64,000 bases of DNA from NCBI RefSeq assembly GCF_000002985.6, contig NC_003284.9, positions 6,758,001 to 6,822,000 of the forward strand, in the 5' to 3' direction. Source of the stretch: Caenorhabditis elegans. Taxonomy: Eukaryota > Nematoda > Chromadorea > Rhabditida > Rhabditidae. Positions 34,572 to 48,858 of this stretch are shown in pieces (within the stretch, counting starts at the first letter, position 1; every line of letters begins with the position of its first letter). Position numbers and translations under genes: made by a program. The notes beneath the pieces were generated by a model. That model was given only the letters and a program-made list of their open reading frames with translations, was not told the DNA's origin and ran no database searches.

Positions 34572-37500
34572 GCCTATTTCTAATTTAAAAACTCAATTTC
34601 TATGCCATTACTTGCTTGATTGTAATAAATGTGGTTATGTGATGATAAGAAGTTCTAAAACAGTTCTTTCTATACGTTTGCAAGAATTCTAAAAACCCTG
34701 ACTGGCTTCTTGATAACAAAGTTTACATTGGGTGGGAGGAAAACACAATTTTATGAGTTTTATTTTATGCTGTACTCAAAGAAAACAAAAAATCCAAAGC
34801 TTTCGCGAAACATGTGGTTCTCACTTTTTCATGACGCAAGAAATTTTCGTACTTTTCTCACTTGTTCCAGCATGATTCAAATGCTTTGATACACTCCATT
34901 TCCACATGTTTTAAATCTCACTAGTGAACACTTTCCGTAGAATCCTCCAAGAGAATAGTGGCACATTTGTGCTACAAACAATCTGTTAGAAATTTGTTTA
35001 TATTTTTGACATTCTTCCTTCTATTCCTTCTATTCCTGCTAGCCGATCCTCCTCCCCTCAACTTAGAAGAGACATTTGAGATGTTCGATTAGATTTTATT
35101 GAAATATACACTTGTGCACGCAAAAACCGCGCGATTATTGTGCAATACCATGTCGTGTTTGTAAAGGAAGACCGCACACAATGCATGTTTCCGGTGACTC
35201 GGAAAATATACGTGAATTTATGCTTTGCGTAAATAGAAGTTACGAAACTTCTTTCTTCCGTTTTTTCTCTACTTGAAAGTCTGAATTTTTGTTTTAGACT
35301 AAATTCAAAATTTGTTTTGAGAAATTTTTTTTAATTGAGGGAACTTTCCCTGGATATTTTTCTAACGCTATGCAAAGCATTGCAATGTGCTAATTTTTAA
35401 AGTACAACTATTCTAAAAACTTTAAAATGTTTTATTTACTGTCAAAAACTTATTATAATATTGTCAGTCGACAAGCTACAAGAAATTGTAGTTTATCATC
35501 ATGGTATTATATTAATTTAAACTATAATATTCAGAATTCAGACCTAATCGGGCTGTAGACTTTTATTTTTTACGTGTTTTTCAAATTTTAATTATCCTTT
35601 TTTTTTCAAAAAATGGCGACCTAATAAAAATGATATTAGCCTGCCGTTAACTGAAAAACTTATAAATTACATTTTTGCCATAAAATATAATCTGAATTAT
35701 AACAAGAATGTTATTCTGATCAAAATTATTGAATTTTTCATAAAACGGTTCAAATGTACAAAAAGATTAGTTTCCTAATTTTTGATTTTTTTTCCTTTTT
35801 TGGGCAAAAAACTTATTTTAAAAAACAACATTTCGCGTTTTTTCCAAATAGTTTTAAAAAATTGTATTCAGCCCCACTGACGATATTCTAACTTTGAAAA
35901 ACTTTGGATACCAATAAATAGGCAACCCATAACTAAAAAAAAGTGTGTTTCTCATTTTTATTTATTTTTCTGAAATATTCCAGATTTCATTTACCCGCTG
36001 GTACTTTCTCATAGCCAATATAGTATTCCATCATTTTATTTATTGTTTGATATCACATTTCCACTGACCACCTCTCCATTCACTGTGAAACAAGACCTTG
36101 AAAATATTTTCCCACATTGGGTGGGGTAAAATGCATACACCATCTAAACCTATTGTTCGAAAACGCTTCACCTGGGAAGGTTATTCTTTTAGTGAAAATT
36201 GTGATTTTGAGCGATATGATGCATGAATAGGTGGCTGATAATAAAATTAATCAATCAATCGTCTTTCATCTTACTCTGATCTCTTTGCTGGTCGCGATGT
36301 GATAGAATAAAAAACAGTTCATAATTCTTTTTTGGTTTTTGATGTGGACTTCCAGTTCTCTATCTTCGATCACATGCTTAGTTGGTCATCGGCGGACTGG
36401 CATCATCAAGAGAGCTTCATAAATCTTTTGGAAATTATCATAGGCGGTTTCGCCAAAAAGGGGCAAAACGCTTAGTATGTGCGATCAGAAATGGGAATGT
36501 AGGAGGATGAAGAGGAGCAGGTGATTTGCGTGCGCATCCGATGGCCTCTTTTCCTGCATCCTTCTGTCATCTATCATATGGAGACTCATTTCAATTACCG
36601 CTTCTTATTCGATCTGTCCCGTCGCCACTCTTCTTGCTCGCTTTTTCGTCGTCCTAAATACACTCTTTTTCCCAATTCCCATCACATTATTCAGCACATC
36701 ACAGTTCCCTCAACCCCACTAGCCCATTCCTCAACGACACTTTTCCTTTTTCTGTCGCTCTTTTTTTTCCCGGACATAACTTACTCTCATAACGCGCTCG
36801 TACAATTTGTTGAGTTGGAATTGCAAGGCGGAAAAGTTACAGCAGCAATGCTGAAATAAGAAAAAAGCACCTACAATTTTACGAAGCGGCTGCTTTTCTT
36901 TTTTCTTTTTTTCCCCTCCACACATACACCAACATAACAATCAAGAATTTAGTATTAGTATTATGTGGTATCAGTGTTGTTCTCTTCCTTTGTTTAATTC
37001 AAAACCTGTCACGGCTGTCTGTAATATCGAGAACTGTAATTAAAACTATGCGTTCTTGAATTGCATTTTTCCCAATACTGTCAGTTATTGGCGCCAGATT
37101 TTCAAAAGAGTTTCCATGATAAAATTCAGTTGTTTCATGGTTCAATTGTTCATTTAATTTTGTTCAATTCAATCTACTACCGTTTTCCCTCTATTAGCAT
37201 TTCATCCCAATTTTCAAACTTGTCAATTGTCAATTATTCTACTCAAAAACTGTTAACAGAATAAACAAAAGGTTTTTGTTTTCTAGTGTTTGTAATTCAA
37301 AATTAATAGGTAGAACCTTTCAAAATAAAACAATTGGATAGAGAAAATACGTAAAGTTGAACCGAAACTCATAATTTAAAATTTCATCAGCGATTTGTTG
37401 TTTTTGAAACATAAACACATTTTGAGCCATTCAGTCATACGAACTTTGAACCTACTTACAGATTTCTGTGGTCATTATTTTATGTGTTGAACGTTTTCTA

Positions 37501-40500
37501 TTAGAACCGCTTCTAATAGACAGAAACCTGATCTCCAGTCTTTTAAAACTTGAAAATACTCTTGTTGTCATAATTTCTGAGGCGCTCTGCACGCTTTGAT
37601 TTTTGATAAATCTAAAGCACTTTTGCATGTTCAAACCCTACAATATTGGAATATAAGAATTTAAACATGATGAACTCGAATAGTTTTTATTTTGATATTT
37701 AGTCATTTTAGCACTGGCTTTTAATCATTTGTACACTGGTCATAGTTCATATTTAATTCAGTGCAACACTAGTTTAGCCTGCAGTAATATTAGAAGAAAT
37801 ACAGTAATTGAAGTTCGATTTAAATGCAATTTTCAAGCCTCTCACTCCAAATGAGCGAACCCATCAAAAATGTGTGTCAGTATAACAACATTTACCTTCC
37901 ATATTGTCATATTTTCTACTGACATGCTAATTACCTCATGTCCCCCGATCACAATCAAATGTTATATATTTGTTGACTCGTTGGAATTTAGTTAGTTTTG
38001 CTTCGCGCAGCAGTGTCAAAAACCGAATTTCCATTAATCAACTCCTCCAACGACAATTTGTGTGTTATCTACTATTCAAATCTAATAGTCAATCGCGTTA
38101 AGAAACTTTACTCTCGACTAGTTATCCGTTTCGATTACTTCCATTACTCGTCCTTGTCACCCTGTATTATCATGTTTTTGTCGTTAACCCCAGCCTCCCC
38201 CATCCCATACCATCACCTAACATATCTTTATTCCGTTTTTGCAGACCTTCAATCATCTCACAATGATATATATTCCTTATATGTCTCTTTTTCTTACCGC
38301 CACTACCACAACCTCTCCCGTGACGGAAAAGGGAAGCGAAACACCTTTTTCTTCGCTCTCTTTTTGTTTCAACCCCACCGACGCCGATCAAGCGCAATAT
38401 TTCTTTTTCTGATAGGCGAAGGTGTCGATTTGATTGATAAACTGGGCAACAAGTGAGATTCTTTGAGGTTTTGTATTTCTTTTTTTTCGCGCAAAGACGC
38501 GATCAGGTAGTCAGGGGGCCACCAGTGTTGCGAAACTTCCGTATTTAATTACGCTATTAAAACTAATACGGTTACCGTCTATGCATCATCGACATTATTG
38601 TGTTGGCAAAATTTAAAATGGTGATGATGGACACATTTGTTTACAAATTTTTGTTTACGAGGTAGCAAACATTTTTATGTCTCAATTTCATCCACATTTT
38701 TTGATTTTTTCCAATTCTACAGTGCAGAACAAAAACAACTAAATCATCAAAAAAATTTCAATTTCCCTTTGTAATGTTGTCAGAAAAGCTAAGTTTTCAA
38801 GTTTTCAAAGTTTTAATCGTAACACTATGCTTTCCTACATACTCAGAAAATTGTTTCCCTGAGAAAAATATCAAACAAATTGTTTGGTGACATTGTGTTT
38901 TGGTCTCTTCCGTTTTTTATAATTCTTGGTATTTAAACTCTCATCAGAGAATCATTTTTGCCTAATGATAAAGCGGTTTCTCATCAAAAATGCAAATCAA
39001 TTTGAATATTCCGTACGTACCATTTTGTTTTTTTTTGTCAATTTTGTCTTATAACATTTGCTGATAATGTTTATATTCTATGATAATGGTAAATTATGTT
39101 TGGTCTCAAACATTAAACTTAACTCTTTATTTGAATAACGTTTCTTATTAGTAGTAAACTCAATTTTTGAAAAATATGAATAAAAATATATAAAAAAATG
39201 AAATAACGAAAAACGGTAGTTTATTACACGAAACACTTTATTCATAATATAATTTAATTTACGGTACTTTAAATTTGTGGAAAAGTGCAAGAAACCTATA
39301 TATTGGCGGAGCTTATTATTGATTTTCTAAGTGCTCGGTCAATTTGTTGTTTTGAATAGTTTTAACTATGTCAATTATATGTAAATTATGCAACAAAAAA
39401 AGTTCTAATAAATAGTTCAAAAAAAATTTCCCTAACCATCTTCTTGAAATCACTCATTCGCTTGAGTCGTTCACATAATATCACTGTCACATAGCCCGCC
39501 GCTCAATTATCGGTCCTTTTTTGTCACACATTGGACACAAAAAAGTTCCTTCCACCACCCTATTGTGTAGTGCGTCGGCGACCAGAACGGAAAAGGAACA
39601 GAACGTTTCAAGTGAATCGGAATGTATCGTAACCATTTAATCCATCGTCCTGTATTTTATTCAGTTCCATGTGACTAGTTCACTAGATTTACGCTCTAAA
39701 ATACTACATACAATGGAAACATGTGATTGTGGAAGATGTTTCATAGTTCTCTGTAACTGGCATGTCCGCCAACCAATAAATTTGATAGGGTCAATCAACA
39801 GATGGTCCCACTTCTCGTTCCATCTTCTTACTTGTTTTATTAGTACATTGGCGGTTTCGTTCAAAGAAACACTGGTTCAATAGTATCTTAGCAAACTTTA
39901 CTGATTAGGACAATAGTATCGTTTCTCTCGTCTTAAATACTTCTGTTTCCTTTTCCTAGGTTTTCTTATTTAACTCGTTTCTAACACTGAAAAGGTTTTC
40001 TCATTCTGAAAAAAAAAATTGGTATAACCGTGTGTTTTTACTTGAGCAGTCGGAAAACTATTAAAAATTACTTTTTCTCTGTTTCAATGCATTTTATAAT
40101 TCTGTTTTTTTTTATAAATGCTGAAATTAATACTACCCATATTTTGAAATTGAAAAAAGAGAATTATAGTTTTATTAAATTTCGCAACAAAGTAAATTTA
40201 CTACAAATTAGTCATCGCTCTTCATTAGTTGTCATTGATTAAAATTTGCAGTTAATGATATTTTCTGTCACATATTGATAACGTTGTTTTAATTCTTTAA
40301 AAATATCTTTAAAATATATACGTTGCCGACTTCATTGTAACCAAAAAGTAACTTCCGTAGTAAAAATCTTTTAGTAAAATCGAAAGACGGTACAAAATTT
40401 TCAGAAAGTCAAGAAACCAATGTTTTGATTTTTTTGGTTTAGCTTAAAAGAAAAACCGAAAAATTTTCTCAGCAGCGTATTTGACTCTGATGAAAATTGC

Positions 40501-42726
40501 AACTCAATTTTTTGAAGCAATTTTTCGGCGCATTACTAATAGATAAATCATCCTAATCATAATGTACGGTGTTACAAATCTCATTAGTCGTTTCTTTTCA
40601 AAATACTCACCATCACCACGCAAACGTCAGTGTTTACTCAAGTTTGCACTGATAATCGGCTTTCGGTTACTCAAATGAAACCGACCTCCGACCGCCTCAC
40701 CACCATGAAAACACATGTATATGTTCGTTCTCTATAAATTATACAACTTGATACAGCCCGCACCAACCGCTTTTATGGCTAGTTGTGCCCATTTGATTCG
40801 TTTTCCACCTTGTTCTTCTTTTCGCTTCCCGTGTGTTTTCGGTTTATTTTGTCTCTTTTCTGCTTATTCTCGTCGTTCAATCTCAAAACACCTCCCATTA
40901 AAACCGAACAGTCAATAATTGAGCAGTGGTCTTTGATAAGCCGCCGTCGAAATAGAATTTGCTAATTTTTCTAGATACCCTTTTTAAACTTCCATTTCCG
41001 TTTTTTTCGATCATGCACGCTCCAATGAGAACAGTGATATAGTTGCCGTCTTGAAAGCATGTTAATGTACGGAACAAGTTTGGAGGGCGTCGGCAGTGAA
41101 TCCGTTCTTTTTGACATGCAAAACCAAATGAAATTCAAAACCTTTTTGCCCATACTTTCTACTCTCTATATTCTTCCTTGTGAAGGTGTTCTATTCAATT
41201 GCATATGTATGTTTTTTGCTTTCTTTCCAAGCACATTAACAGTGTAACTATGATCAAATTGTCTAGATTCTCGATTGGTTTTATGTTTCAACGGATCTGA
41301 TGACCGTAAATTTGTAATCGTTTCAGGCTGTAAACCTGATGAGTACAATTTAGGGTGACAGATTTTATGCACTTGCACTGATTGATTTTTGTTGCGTTTA
41401 TGTGCACTTTAAACTGACAAGTGCATACAAAAATAAAAACTCCAGAAATTTCAAATAAGCAGAAAAACGGATTTTATGTATTTTAACCACATATTGTGAA
41501 CTATTTTTTCTGTATTTTCAAGTTTAGTAAAATACAAGTTTTTTTTCATCTTGGCCTTCTTTGATTATTCAAAAAAATTCCCAATCATATGGTCTGAAGG
41601 GTTTGAAAATTGGCTATGTCCCTAATAGAGATGGGCAAAAGAAATCAAGAGATCAAGAAAAGCCGTTCCAAAAACTCAAGAAAATGTCAAGAAATCAATT
41701 TATGAAGAATGCCCAGCTTTCGTCCCTATTCGTGCTTTTCCATATTTACATCGCATTTTTAGTAACGAAATTTTGTGCTTTCGCTTTTTTATTACTAGAT
41801 TATAATGAAAAAAACTTTTGCTCCAATCATAGAAACTTTGAAATATTACCAAAAATTTTGATTTGGCGTTCAAACATTTTTAGACCTATTTCCGTGATAG
41901 TCTTTTCTAATCTTCTCTTTGAATCAAAAGAGCTCATCTTTATTATCTTTTTTTCTCTTATCAACCCGAGACCATCAAACACGAACGGTCAATCATTGTA
42001 TGTATGTCTGTGCAACAAGTGTCTTTCGAATGTTTGTCACAAAAATTGGTGGGAATCTGAGTGGTTGTAATGCAAATAGATTCGACGTGGTAGTACTGTT
42101 TAGCTCTCACTGGTTTCCTTTCATTTTCATTTTATCGGACCCCACAACTCATCAAAATCTGCCACCATCGAGACTGAACATGCCGCAATCGTCCAAGTTC
42201 ACCACTAATCCTAAAATTATGTACTCTATACAAATAATCTGTCAGGTATGGCATACGGTCTTCAACTCTCCATCTTCTAGTGTTATCTTTCTCAAGTCAA
42301 GAGGACGCGGAACATTGCCTCACTTAAAGGGATGCCGTTTCGGGCTCTGCGTTAGGAAATTGTATTTTATCGGTTGTTCTTCTTTTTCAAAAGTTTTCGA
42401 TTCAGATTTTTACATTTTTAGTCGCCTGTGTCCGTATTAATGTGCGTGATAGTGTCGTGATTTTGTTTGACAGCTCGCGATTTAATGTTTGCGTGATAGG
42501 TCTGAGCATTTTCGGAGGCTTATGATTTGAAATTTGAAATTCGAAATTTGAAATTAAAAACTATAGGTTTTACTACTGATTCAATTCATGTTTTTTTCAT
42601 TCTCGTTTCATCTCCCTTTTGAACTTTTCTGTACACAAACACACCTTTTCAATGTTGTTCTTTCTTCATTTCAATTCCTCTTTGAAGGCATTCTCCAACT
42701 TTCTTCCATCGAGATACATAAAATCA
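34572..42726. other. 8-kb interval without a recognised gene
   Basis: Upstream of the DOK-like gene. It holds AT-rich sequence alternating with plus-strand C/T-rich islands (36540-36770, 38120-38400, 39480-39600, 40660-40920, 41920-42440). Open frames over those islands (37998-38456, 36521-36859, 41919-42440) translate to Phe/Ser/His/Tyr-rich low-complexity strings with no domain or splice partner. They look like promoter or enhancer DNA or untranslated leader exons rather than genes. Confidence 0.55.
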
Positions 42727-45407
42727 ATGGAGCCTCTCTTGACAACAGAAGTTCAATTGTACCAAGATAAATTAATAGGAAAAGTAAGTTAATCATGCTA
42801 TAGTTGTATTAAATTAAGTTTACTTTAACTAATTGTTGGGATCAACTATGTTCCGTGGATTTGTTGTGTAATAATACTCATAATATTTCAAAATCCTCAA
42901 ATAGTTTAACTAAAAATTCAAAAAAACTACAAACTTTTAAGACACTTTTTAGTCTGTTTTCCAAACGATGATCAGAACTGAATTGGCGCTTTTTTAACTG
43001 TAATTTAAAAAATAGTGAAAACTTCAACTACGAAATTTGAGCATGAGCATTGGATATACTTACGCTAAAAATTCTTTCAAAAAAATAGATTTCAGAAATG
43101 GAAATCCTACATCGCGAGTTTCTTCGACGAAAATTCTCTGGGCAAAGCTAGAATTGAACTTTTTCAAAGTGACGGGAAAAAGAAGCACTCGGAGCCTGCA
43201 AAAACTGTTTTGTTAGAAAATGTGGTATCACTAAAACCGGCAAAAACCGATACAGGAGCCTCTTTTGTAAAAGTACAATATAAGGATGACTCTTTCGTGC
43301 AATTTTCCAGTGAAGAATTGCAGAAAATTATCGATGTTCTTAGCGCAATTTGTTTTCCAAAAAAGGTTGGTGTTAAGGGTTTGAAAATATGTTCGTATAG
43401 TTATTAGAGCCCCAACGTGTTTTTTAATTAATTGAATTTTTCTTCAGAATGCGTTCACATTTAGAGCAGCATAGTTCTAATTTGTTTTTGCAAGTTTTTA
43501 AACTATATAAAGTTCTTTAATTATTTTATTTTAATTATTTACGATGTTATTATGGCTCATACTAGTTGCATATCTTTAGCACTTACTAAAAAAAGACACC
43601 CTTTCCTGCAAAATAACAAATTTTAAACATGGTTTTCCCGTAAATCATTTTCCATACATTAAGACCCCCCATTCTTTAATTTTGTGAATTTAAATGTCAC
43701 TTCCAATGCTTCATTGTCCGTAAGTCAGAAATGTTTGATGGCGCGTCAGGTGGCTTTCACCCTAGACACCTCTCAACCGGTTGCGAAGGTTGCACCACTG
43801 TTTGCAAAGCAGAAGAAGAAGAAGAAATTGGAAAATTTCAATGTTTGCCTCTAACATTTAATTATTTGAATAATACGTTGCAATTTAAAAAATGGCAAAT
43901 TTATTTATGAAGTTTCACCAAAAATGACAAATTTAGAAAAAAAATATTGAAACTGCCATACTAACAAACTTAAACTTGAAAAAAACCTTACAGCTGCAAT
44001 ATGTCACAATTGCCCCCAGCACTTCATTGGATTCTCCCACCGAGGACGAGGAATGCTTCGAATTTCGTATGTTGATTGATTGGTTTCAGAACTGGTTTTT
44101 GGTATACACTATTTAATTTTTTCAGCAGAAACATACACAATGCTGAAACTGAAACAAGTGAACGGTAGAGAAAAAACAGAAGGGGTTTACAATTTAAAGT
44201 TTGCTGAACATCTTCAAATCAGTGGTCCGAATAACGTGCATTGTATTCCATACCAGACGTTGATATGGTAAAACTATTATTTAGAGAGGTTTTTATTCCA
44301 AGTTATATGTTTTGTAGGGTTGGAACGGGGGAACATTGCGTTGGCTTTGGAGTTGAAAATTTGGGAATTTTTGAATTTGCCACTGGAGATGCCATTCTTT
44401 TCGTGGAACACTTGAGGTGTGTAATTCTGCGATACAAAATATAATGCATTAATTTTCAGAAGTTTTATTCGATTTAGTTGTGACTTCAGCACCCCTCAGA
44501 CAAAAACGATTTGCCGCTTCAATCGTTATTTTCATCCCAATAGACTCGTGAATAACACCAGCCCAGGGCTCAGGTACTTTGCATTTCCGTGTTCAGAATT
44601 CAATTTCCGTTTTCAGTAACAACTCAACAATGGAGAGTGTGGACTCTGGCGGCGTTTATTCAAAAATCCAGGGCTCAACAGACACTTCAGTATCTAGCCT
44701 GCAATTGAATGAAACCGAATTTGTGAACAGAGTTGTGAAAAACGAATTGAGACGAAACGCGTCAATGGAAATGTTGAGACATAAGATTTCTTTTTTGCAA
44801 AAGAAAAAGAATGAGTCTCGGACGGATTTCGAGGAATCAGCGGACAGGGATTTTGTCAGGTTTGTGAATTACCACACATTCTTAAAGAGGAGCTAGCGGT
44901 TCTTAATCATTTTTAAAAAAGATCTTTTTCACTAAAGAAGTGGTTTTCGCCAATCTTCTACTGGTGCTATTTGACTTTTCTGTAAAAATAGTATGATGTT
45001 GTTAGAAGTGGATAAACTTTGTTCATATTGTTATCTATCTGAAATAATTTGTCTTATGAAATTCTAGAAATCAAAAATGCGGGAGAGAGACAGAAAAATC
45101 AAATAAAACATCTGGCATTCATTGAAGATTTATGATTGACAATTTCAGAGTCCAACTGCCGAAAGGAATATTGCTCGAGCAAAACAAATTCTCACCAACG
45201 AAAAGCGTGTCGTTCCAAGATATGGATTCGGTGACGTCTGAGAATGTATGAGCTTTCTTCCACTTTTTTCCCTCACATCCTTGCTGCCGTCACCCACTTT
45301 CTTCAATTTCACACAACTTAATTTCTCACAACAACAACAACGTCTTCCTCACAATTCTAATTCAATATTATTTGCAGAAGATTTACACCCGTCACACCGA
45401 CTTGTAA
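42727..45407 (+). CDS. PH plus IRS/PTB-like docking adaptor (DOK-like)
   Basis: Nine coding exons (42727-42783, 43096-43365, 43994-44066, 44126-44267, 44318-44416, 44460-44573, 44617-44859, 45149-45245, 45378-45407) join in phase to 374 residues. Residues 7-110 read as a PH domain of DOK type: 'LYQDKLIGKKWKSYIASFF', 'GKARIELF', 'FSSEELQKIIDVLS'. Residues 134-220 resemble an IRS-type PTB domain: 'YTMLKLKQ', 'EGVYNLKF', 'GFGVENLGIFEFATGDAILF'. The rest is a Ser/Thr-rich tail with a basic, coiled-coil-prone patch and a possible Tyr motif (GGVYSKI). DOK proteins act as membrane-recruited substrates of tyrosine kinases. The Leu-Arg-Arg and Glu-Ala-Gly-Arg-Arg phosphotyrosine-contact segments of DOK PTB domains are not visible here. 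I assign no gene name. The final exon given here ends 'KIYTRHTDL'; an alternative is listed at 48550. Confidence 0.75.
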
Positions 45408-48400
45408 TTTGAATTTCAATTCCGATTTTCTTCTCCTATTTTCTTCTTCCCTTTCCGCGTTTACTTCGTCAGCTTCTTGTTTCAAAATGTTCAATGCCAA
45501 CGAATGTACTACGCACACAAAAGATTGATGAATAGATAAATTCAACTTGCTTTATCGACTTTATTTTTATGTACTCCTTCTTCAAGTTTTTAATTCATTT
45601 CAGCCCTTTCCCTGTCGCCACGCATTCTGGTTTTTTGCAAATTCATATTTTTCCTTCATTTTAAAGTTTCAATATAATATAGTGAACTATAAAACGAATT
45701 TTTACATTTCATTTCTGTTTTTGAAATATTGACAAAATCCGGTTCTTGAATTTTCAGCCTATTATACAGAAAAACATGCATTACCGCCTTGTTTACTTTT
45801 TTGTATTGTTTTTCTTCTACCAAAACGTAGATCCACACTTTAGGTAACCTGTTTTCAAATTGTAAAGTAATCAACAATTTTTCATAGAAAAAAAACTGTC
45901 ATAACTACGCACACAAAAAAGCCTTGAACTATTACGCACGTTTGAGTCACCTGAGACCTGCGACAGCTTCTGGTCATATTTGGCAATTTTTTGTTTCGTT
46001 TTTTTTTTCACTTCTACAATTTGAAATCGTGTTCGCGCTATGTGAATGAAATTCCACCAAATTTTCTTGTGTATGGCTTGTTTCGTAACCCATACTCGAG
46101 CAATTATTTATAAACACAGACAAAGATCTTAGATTTTCCTGCATTCGTGGGTAGTTATCTTATGCCGTTTATATATGTTGTTATGATTTAGAAATTGTGT
46201 TATTGAAACTGGAATTTGATCAAAAACTGCGTAATTTATCTTCAACATATATTGTAAATCATTCTTTTTTAATTTGAATTTTTGTTTGACAAAAAAGTGT
46301 TAAACCACGGCATTTGTGAATTTAAATATAAATATTTTTACAAGTACGAAAAAACACTGTTTATTTTTGTATAAAAATTATTATTCACTTTTTCTGAAAA
46401 TTAATCTAATACTCAAAAAAGAATTATTAATACTTTTTCCGAGCAGTTTCTTTTATGCCTCTAATTTAAAATAATCTTCTGCTTTTCGTGGCATTTTTTC
46501 AACCATTTTTTTCTTGAGAAATTCATTTTGTCCACACGTGACCAAATCATCTGACATTGCCCATATTTAGCAGTTTCAGAGAAAAAAAAGTGATCATGCC
46601 TTCCGTTTTTGATTTACTTCCGTTTGGCCACTAGGAATATTGAATTGGTAAAAAAGTGGTTAAGAGTTTGCTAAAATCACGTTATCCCGTCACATGATCG
46701 AAAGAGGTGACTTTGTTTATTTCTGTGTTAGACAATAGTTTGGTCACCTAAATTCAGGATGTTTATTGTAGTCTGACCTGTTTTTGATTGGTTATAAATC
46801 ACGAAAGTATTTATTGAAAAACGGTAATTAGAAATTGTCTTGAAAGTATGTAACTTTATTATTAGTTTTTTTTTCTTTTAACACGATATTTTTTGAACCC
46901 TACCAATTTGAACTGTGCATTTTCAACTCATATTTTATCAGTGATAACATTGAATTGAATAATCATAAAAACCAAAAACACGCCCAACGCAAAAACCCGC
47001 AAACGCCAAGGTTTCGAGGCGTCTCGCGACATAATCAATGGAATTGAAAATGGGAAATTTGAAGAGACGCAGAGAAATAATAAATTGGCGGCAGTTTAAA
47101 CATGTGAAAATGTGTAGACAATTTCACATGACAGAAAAAAATAAACTTTTGGCTCTGGCTTTGCTGTACTTTTCAAGTACCTACTCTTTTTATTATCGAG
47201 CCTGTGTTTTTTTTTGTTCTCACTCTGAAAGACTGTTTCCTACCCCTGTACATATATAGTCTAGGCAGACTACTAGAGAAACGATCGAGCAATTAGATAA
47301 CGAGGAGATCGTTTTACTCTTCCCGACAACGGCATTCAATTAGCACTCCCCTTCCAAATGAACAGGTGCAACTGAGTACTGGAAACGGGATCATTACCTT
47401 GTCACAATGTCAGTTGTAAATTAAGACATTGTTTTTTTGGTGTTTTATTGATCTTTTTTATGTTTTTCTGGGATTTTGCAAAAAATAATGTCTGAAATAT
47501 TCTGTCAAAAAATCTAATCTTGTGTGTTCTCATAAGCAACGTCAGATGATAAGCTAGGCAAGTCTGAAAAGATCAGATAAGATTAGTATCACAAAAAGAG
47601 GAACGCACATGTATCTTCTGGATTCTTTGAATGAAAACACAACATTGAATAATCAAAAGAAGCACGTCCAGTGAAAAATGAATGCTCAAGTCTCCGGGGA
47701 GTTGACTAATCCTAGACGTAAAGAAGTAATGTGGTTCTTGGTGATCACACTTCATGCGATGTTACATTTTCTAGAACATTCTTTTATTTTAATAATTTTG
47801 TGTGAATTTTATAAAGTATAAAATATTTTTTTTAATGGTCGAATACCAATACAAAATGATTTCCTCAGCTTAAAACTTAGGAAGTTTGAAGGCGGAGTAT
47901 TATGAGGAATTTAAAAAAAAATCGCTGTCATTGTGTTTAAAAGGCGAAGCAGCATAGTAACTTTTTCAATTATTTTTGAATTAACATAATTGTAATTTTA
48001 AATTTTCCAGCCCAAAACTGGCACTTGCTTAGTTTTCAATAATTATAATCTCGAAATTCGATCAAAAATGTTTTGAAAAAACGTTTTCGCGAGTTTAACA
48101 TCTTATGAACTTTACATTGCCATTGTAATTTTGAGCAACTTGCCAATTAACCGTAATTTGGCAATTTATCTAAACTTTGACAGCAAAATTAGGGAAATCC
48201 GAAATTTTTTTAGTGGGTTGTTTATGATCTTCGGTCATAATGAGCTATTGTAAAATATTTTATCATTCTATATTATTTTAATAATCACTATTACACTACT
48301 AAACACTATTAGCAAAATATTCTTAATTTTCACTGTTCATATCAAAAATTTCATCTAAATAACAAAAACTTGTTTGTTTGCGAAAAATGTGAGCACACTT

Positions 48401-48549
48401 GTTTTGTTGATGATATGGAGCGTTATTGGGGCATAGTGATAAATATACCGTCTAATTTTCCCAATATTCGCTTTTCTCTAAACTAACACAACTCGTTCAA
48501 AAACAACAGCTTATAATTTTTTACTAATTCCTCACTAACCATTCTGCAG

Positions 48550-48693
48550 GACCTTTTCGATTTGTGTCTGGCTACGACGAATTCTGGGACCCTCGGTTTT
48601 CCTACACAGGGTGGAGGGCTGGTCCGCTCTGTACACAAAACCTCTTTACGACACACCTCTTCGTGGACGTTGCCCACCAACGCAGCGTTCTAA
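48550..48693 (+). other. Candidate alternative last exon of the DOK-like gene
   Basis: It follows the acceptor TTCTGCAG and has phase 0, the phase left by the exon ending at 45245. In that frame it encodes 47 residues starting 'DLFDLCLATTNSGTLGF' and ends at TAA 48691. It would replace the nine-residue tail encoded at 45378. The 3.3-kb intron is unusual for this gene. The same bases are open in another frame, so this is a competing reading with the atg-2 upstream exon. Confidence 0.35.
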
Positions 48694-48698
48694 GTCAC

Positions 48699-48735
48699 GG
48701 AGAGAGAGAGAGAGGGAGAGGGAGAGGGAGAGGGA
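48699..48735 (+). repeat. (GA)n / GGGAGA simple repeat
   Basis: GAGAGAGAGAGAG runs into four GGGAGA units. It lies inside the GC-richer island, between the stop of the candidate DOK exon and the candidate ATG-2 start. Confidence 0.9.
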
Positions 48736-48809
48736 CGACACTTCATTCAGTCATCATTTATTCACGGGTAACGGCATTGTCTATTTTCGCCATATCTAGT
48801 CAAGCAGCG

Positions 48810-48858
48810 ATGGATCCAAGGATGGTGCTACTGAAACTCATGTATCGAATGCGAAATG
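48810..48858 (+). other. atg-2: Candidate upstream first coding exon of atg-2
   Basis: ATG at 48810 opens 'MDPRMVLLKLMYRMRN' and ends with one spare base before the donor GTATGT. The acceptor at 51095 (TTTTTTTTCAG) continues G|TT TCA CAA ATG, in frame with the main start. This would add 19 residues to ATG-2. The extension does not resemble conserved ATG2 N-termini, so it may be a minor isoform or a chance frame. Confidence 0.35.

Noticed and set aside
33730..34692. 320-residue open frame overlapping the protease
   Set aside because: It is out of frame with the clear aspartic protease coding sequence, is Ser/Thr/Pro-rich from shifted codons, and has no domain.
36521..36859. 112-residue frame
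   Set aside because: His/Ser/Phe-rich translation of C/T-rich DNA; no further support.
37998..38456. 152-residue open frame in the 34.6-42.7 kb interval
   Set aside because: Translation is low-complexity from C/T-rich DNA, with no splice partners, signal or domain; more like promoter DNA.
41561..42440. Overlapping open frames of 169 and 173 residues upstream of the DOK-like gene
   Set aside because: Phe/Ser/Asn-rich with no recognisable fold, and neither joins in phase to the DOK-like exons.
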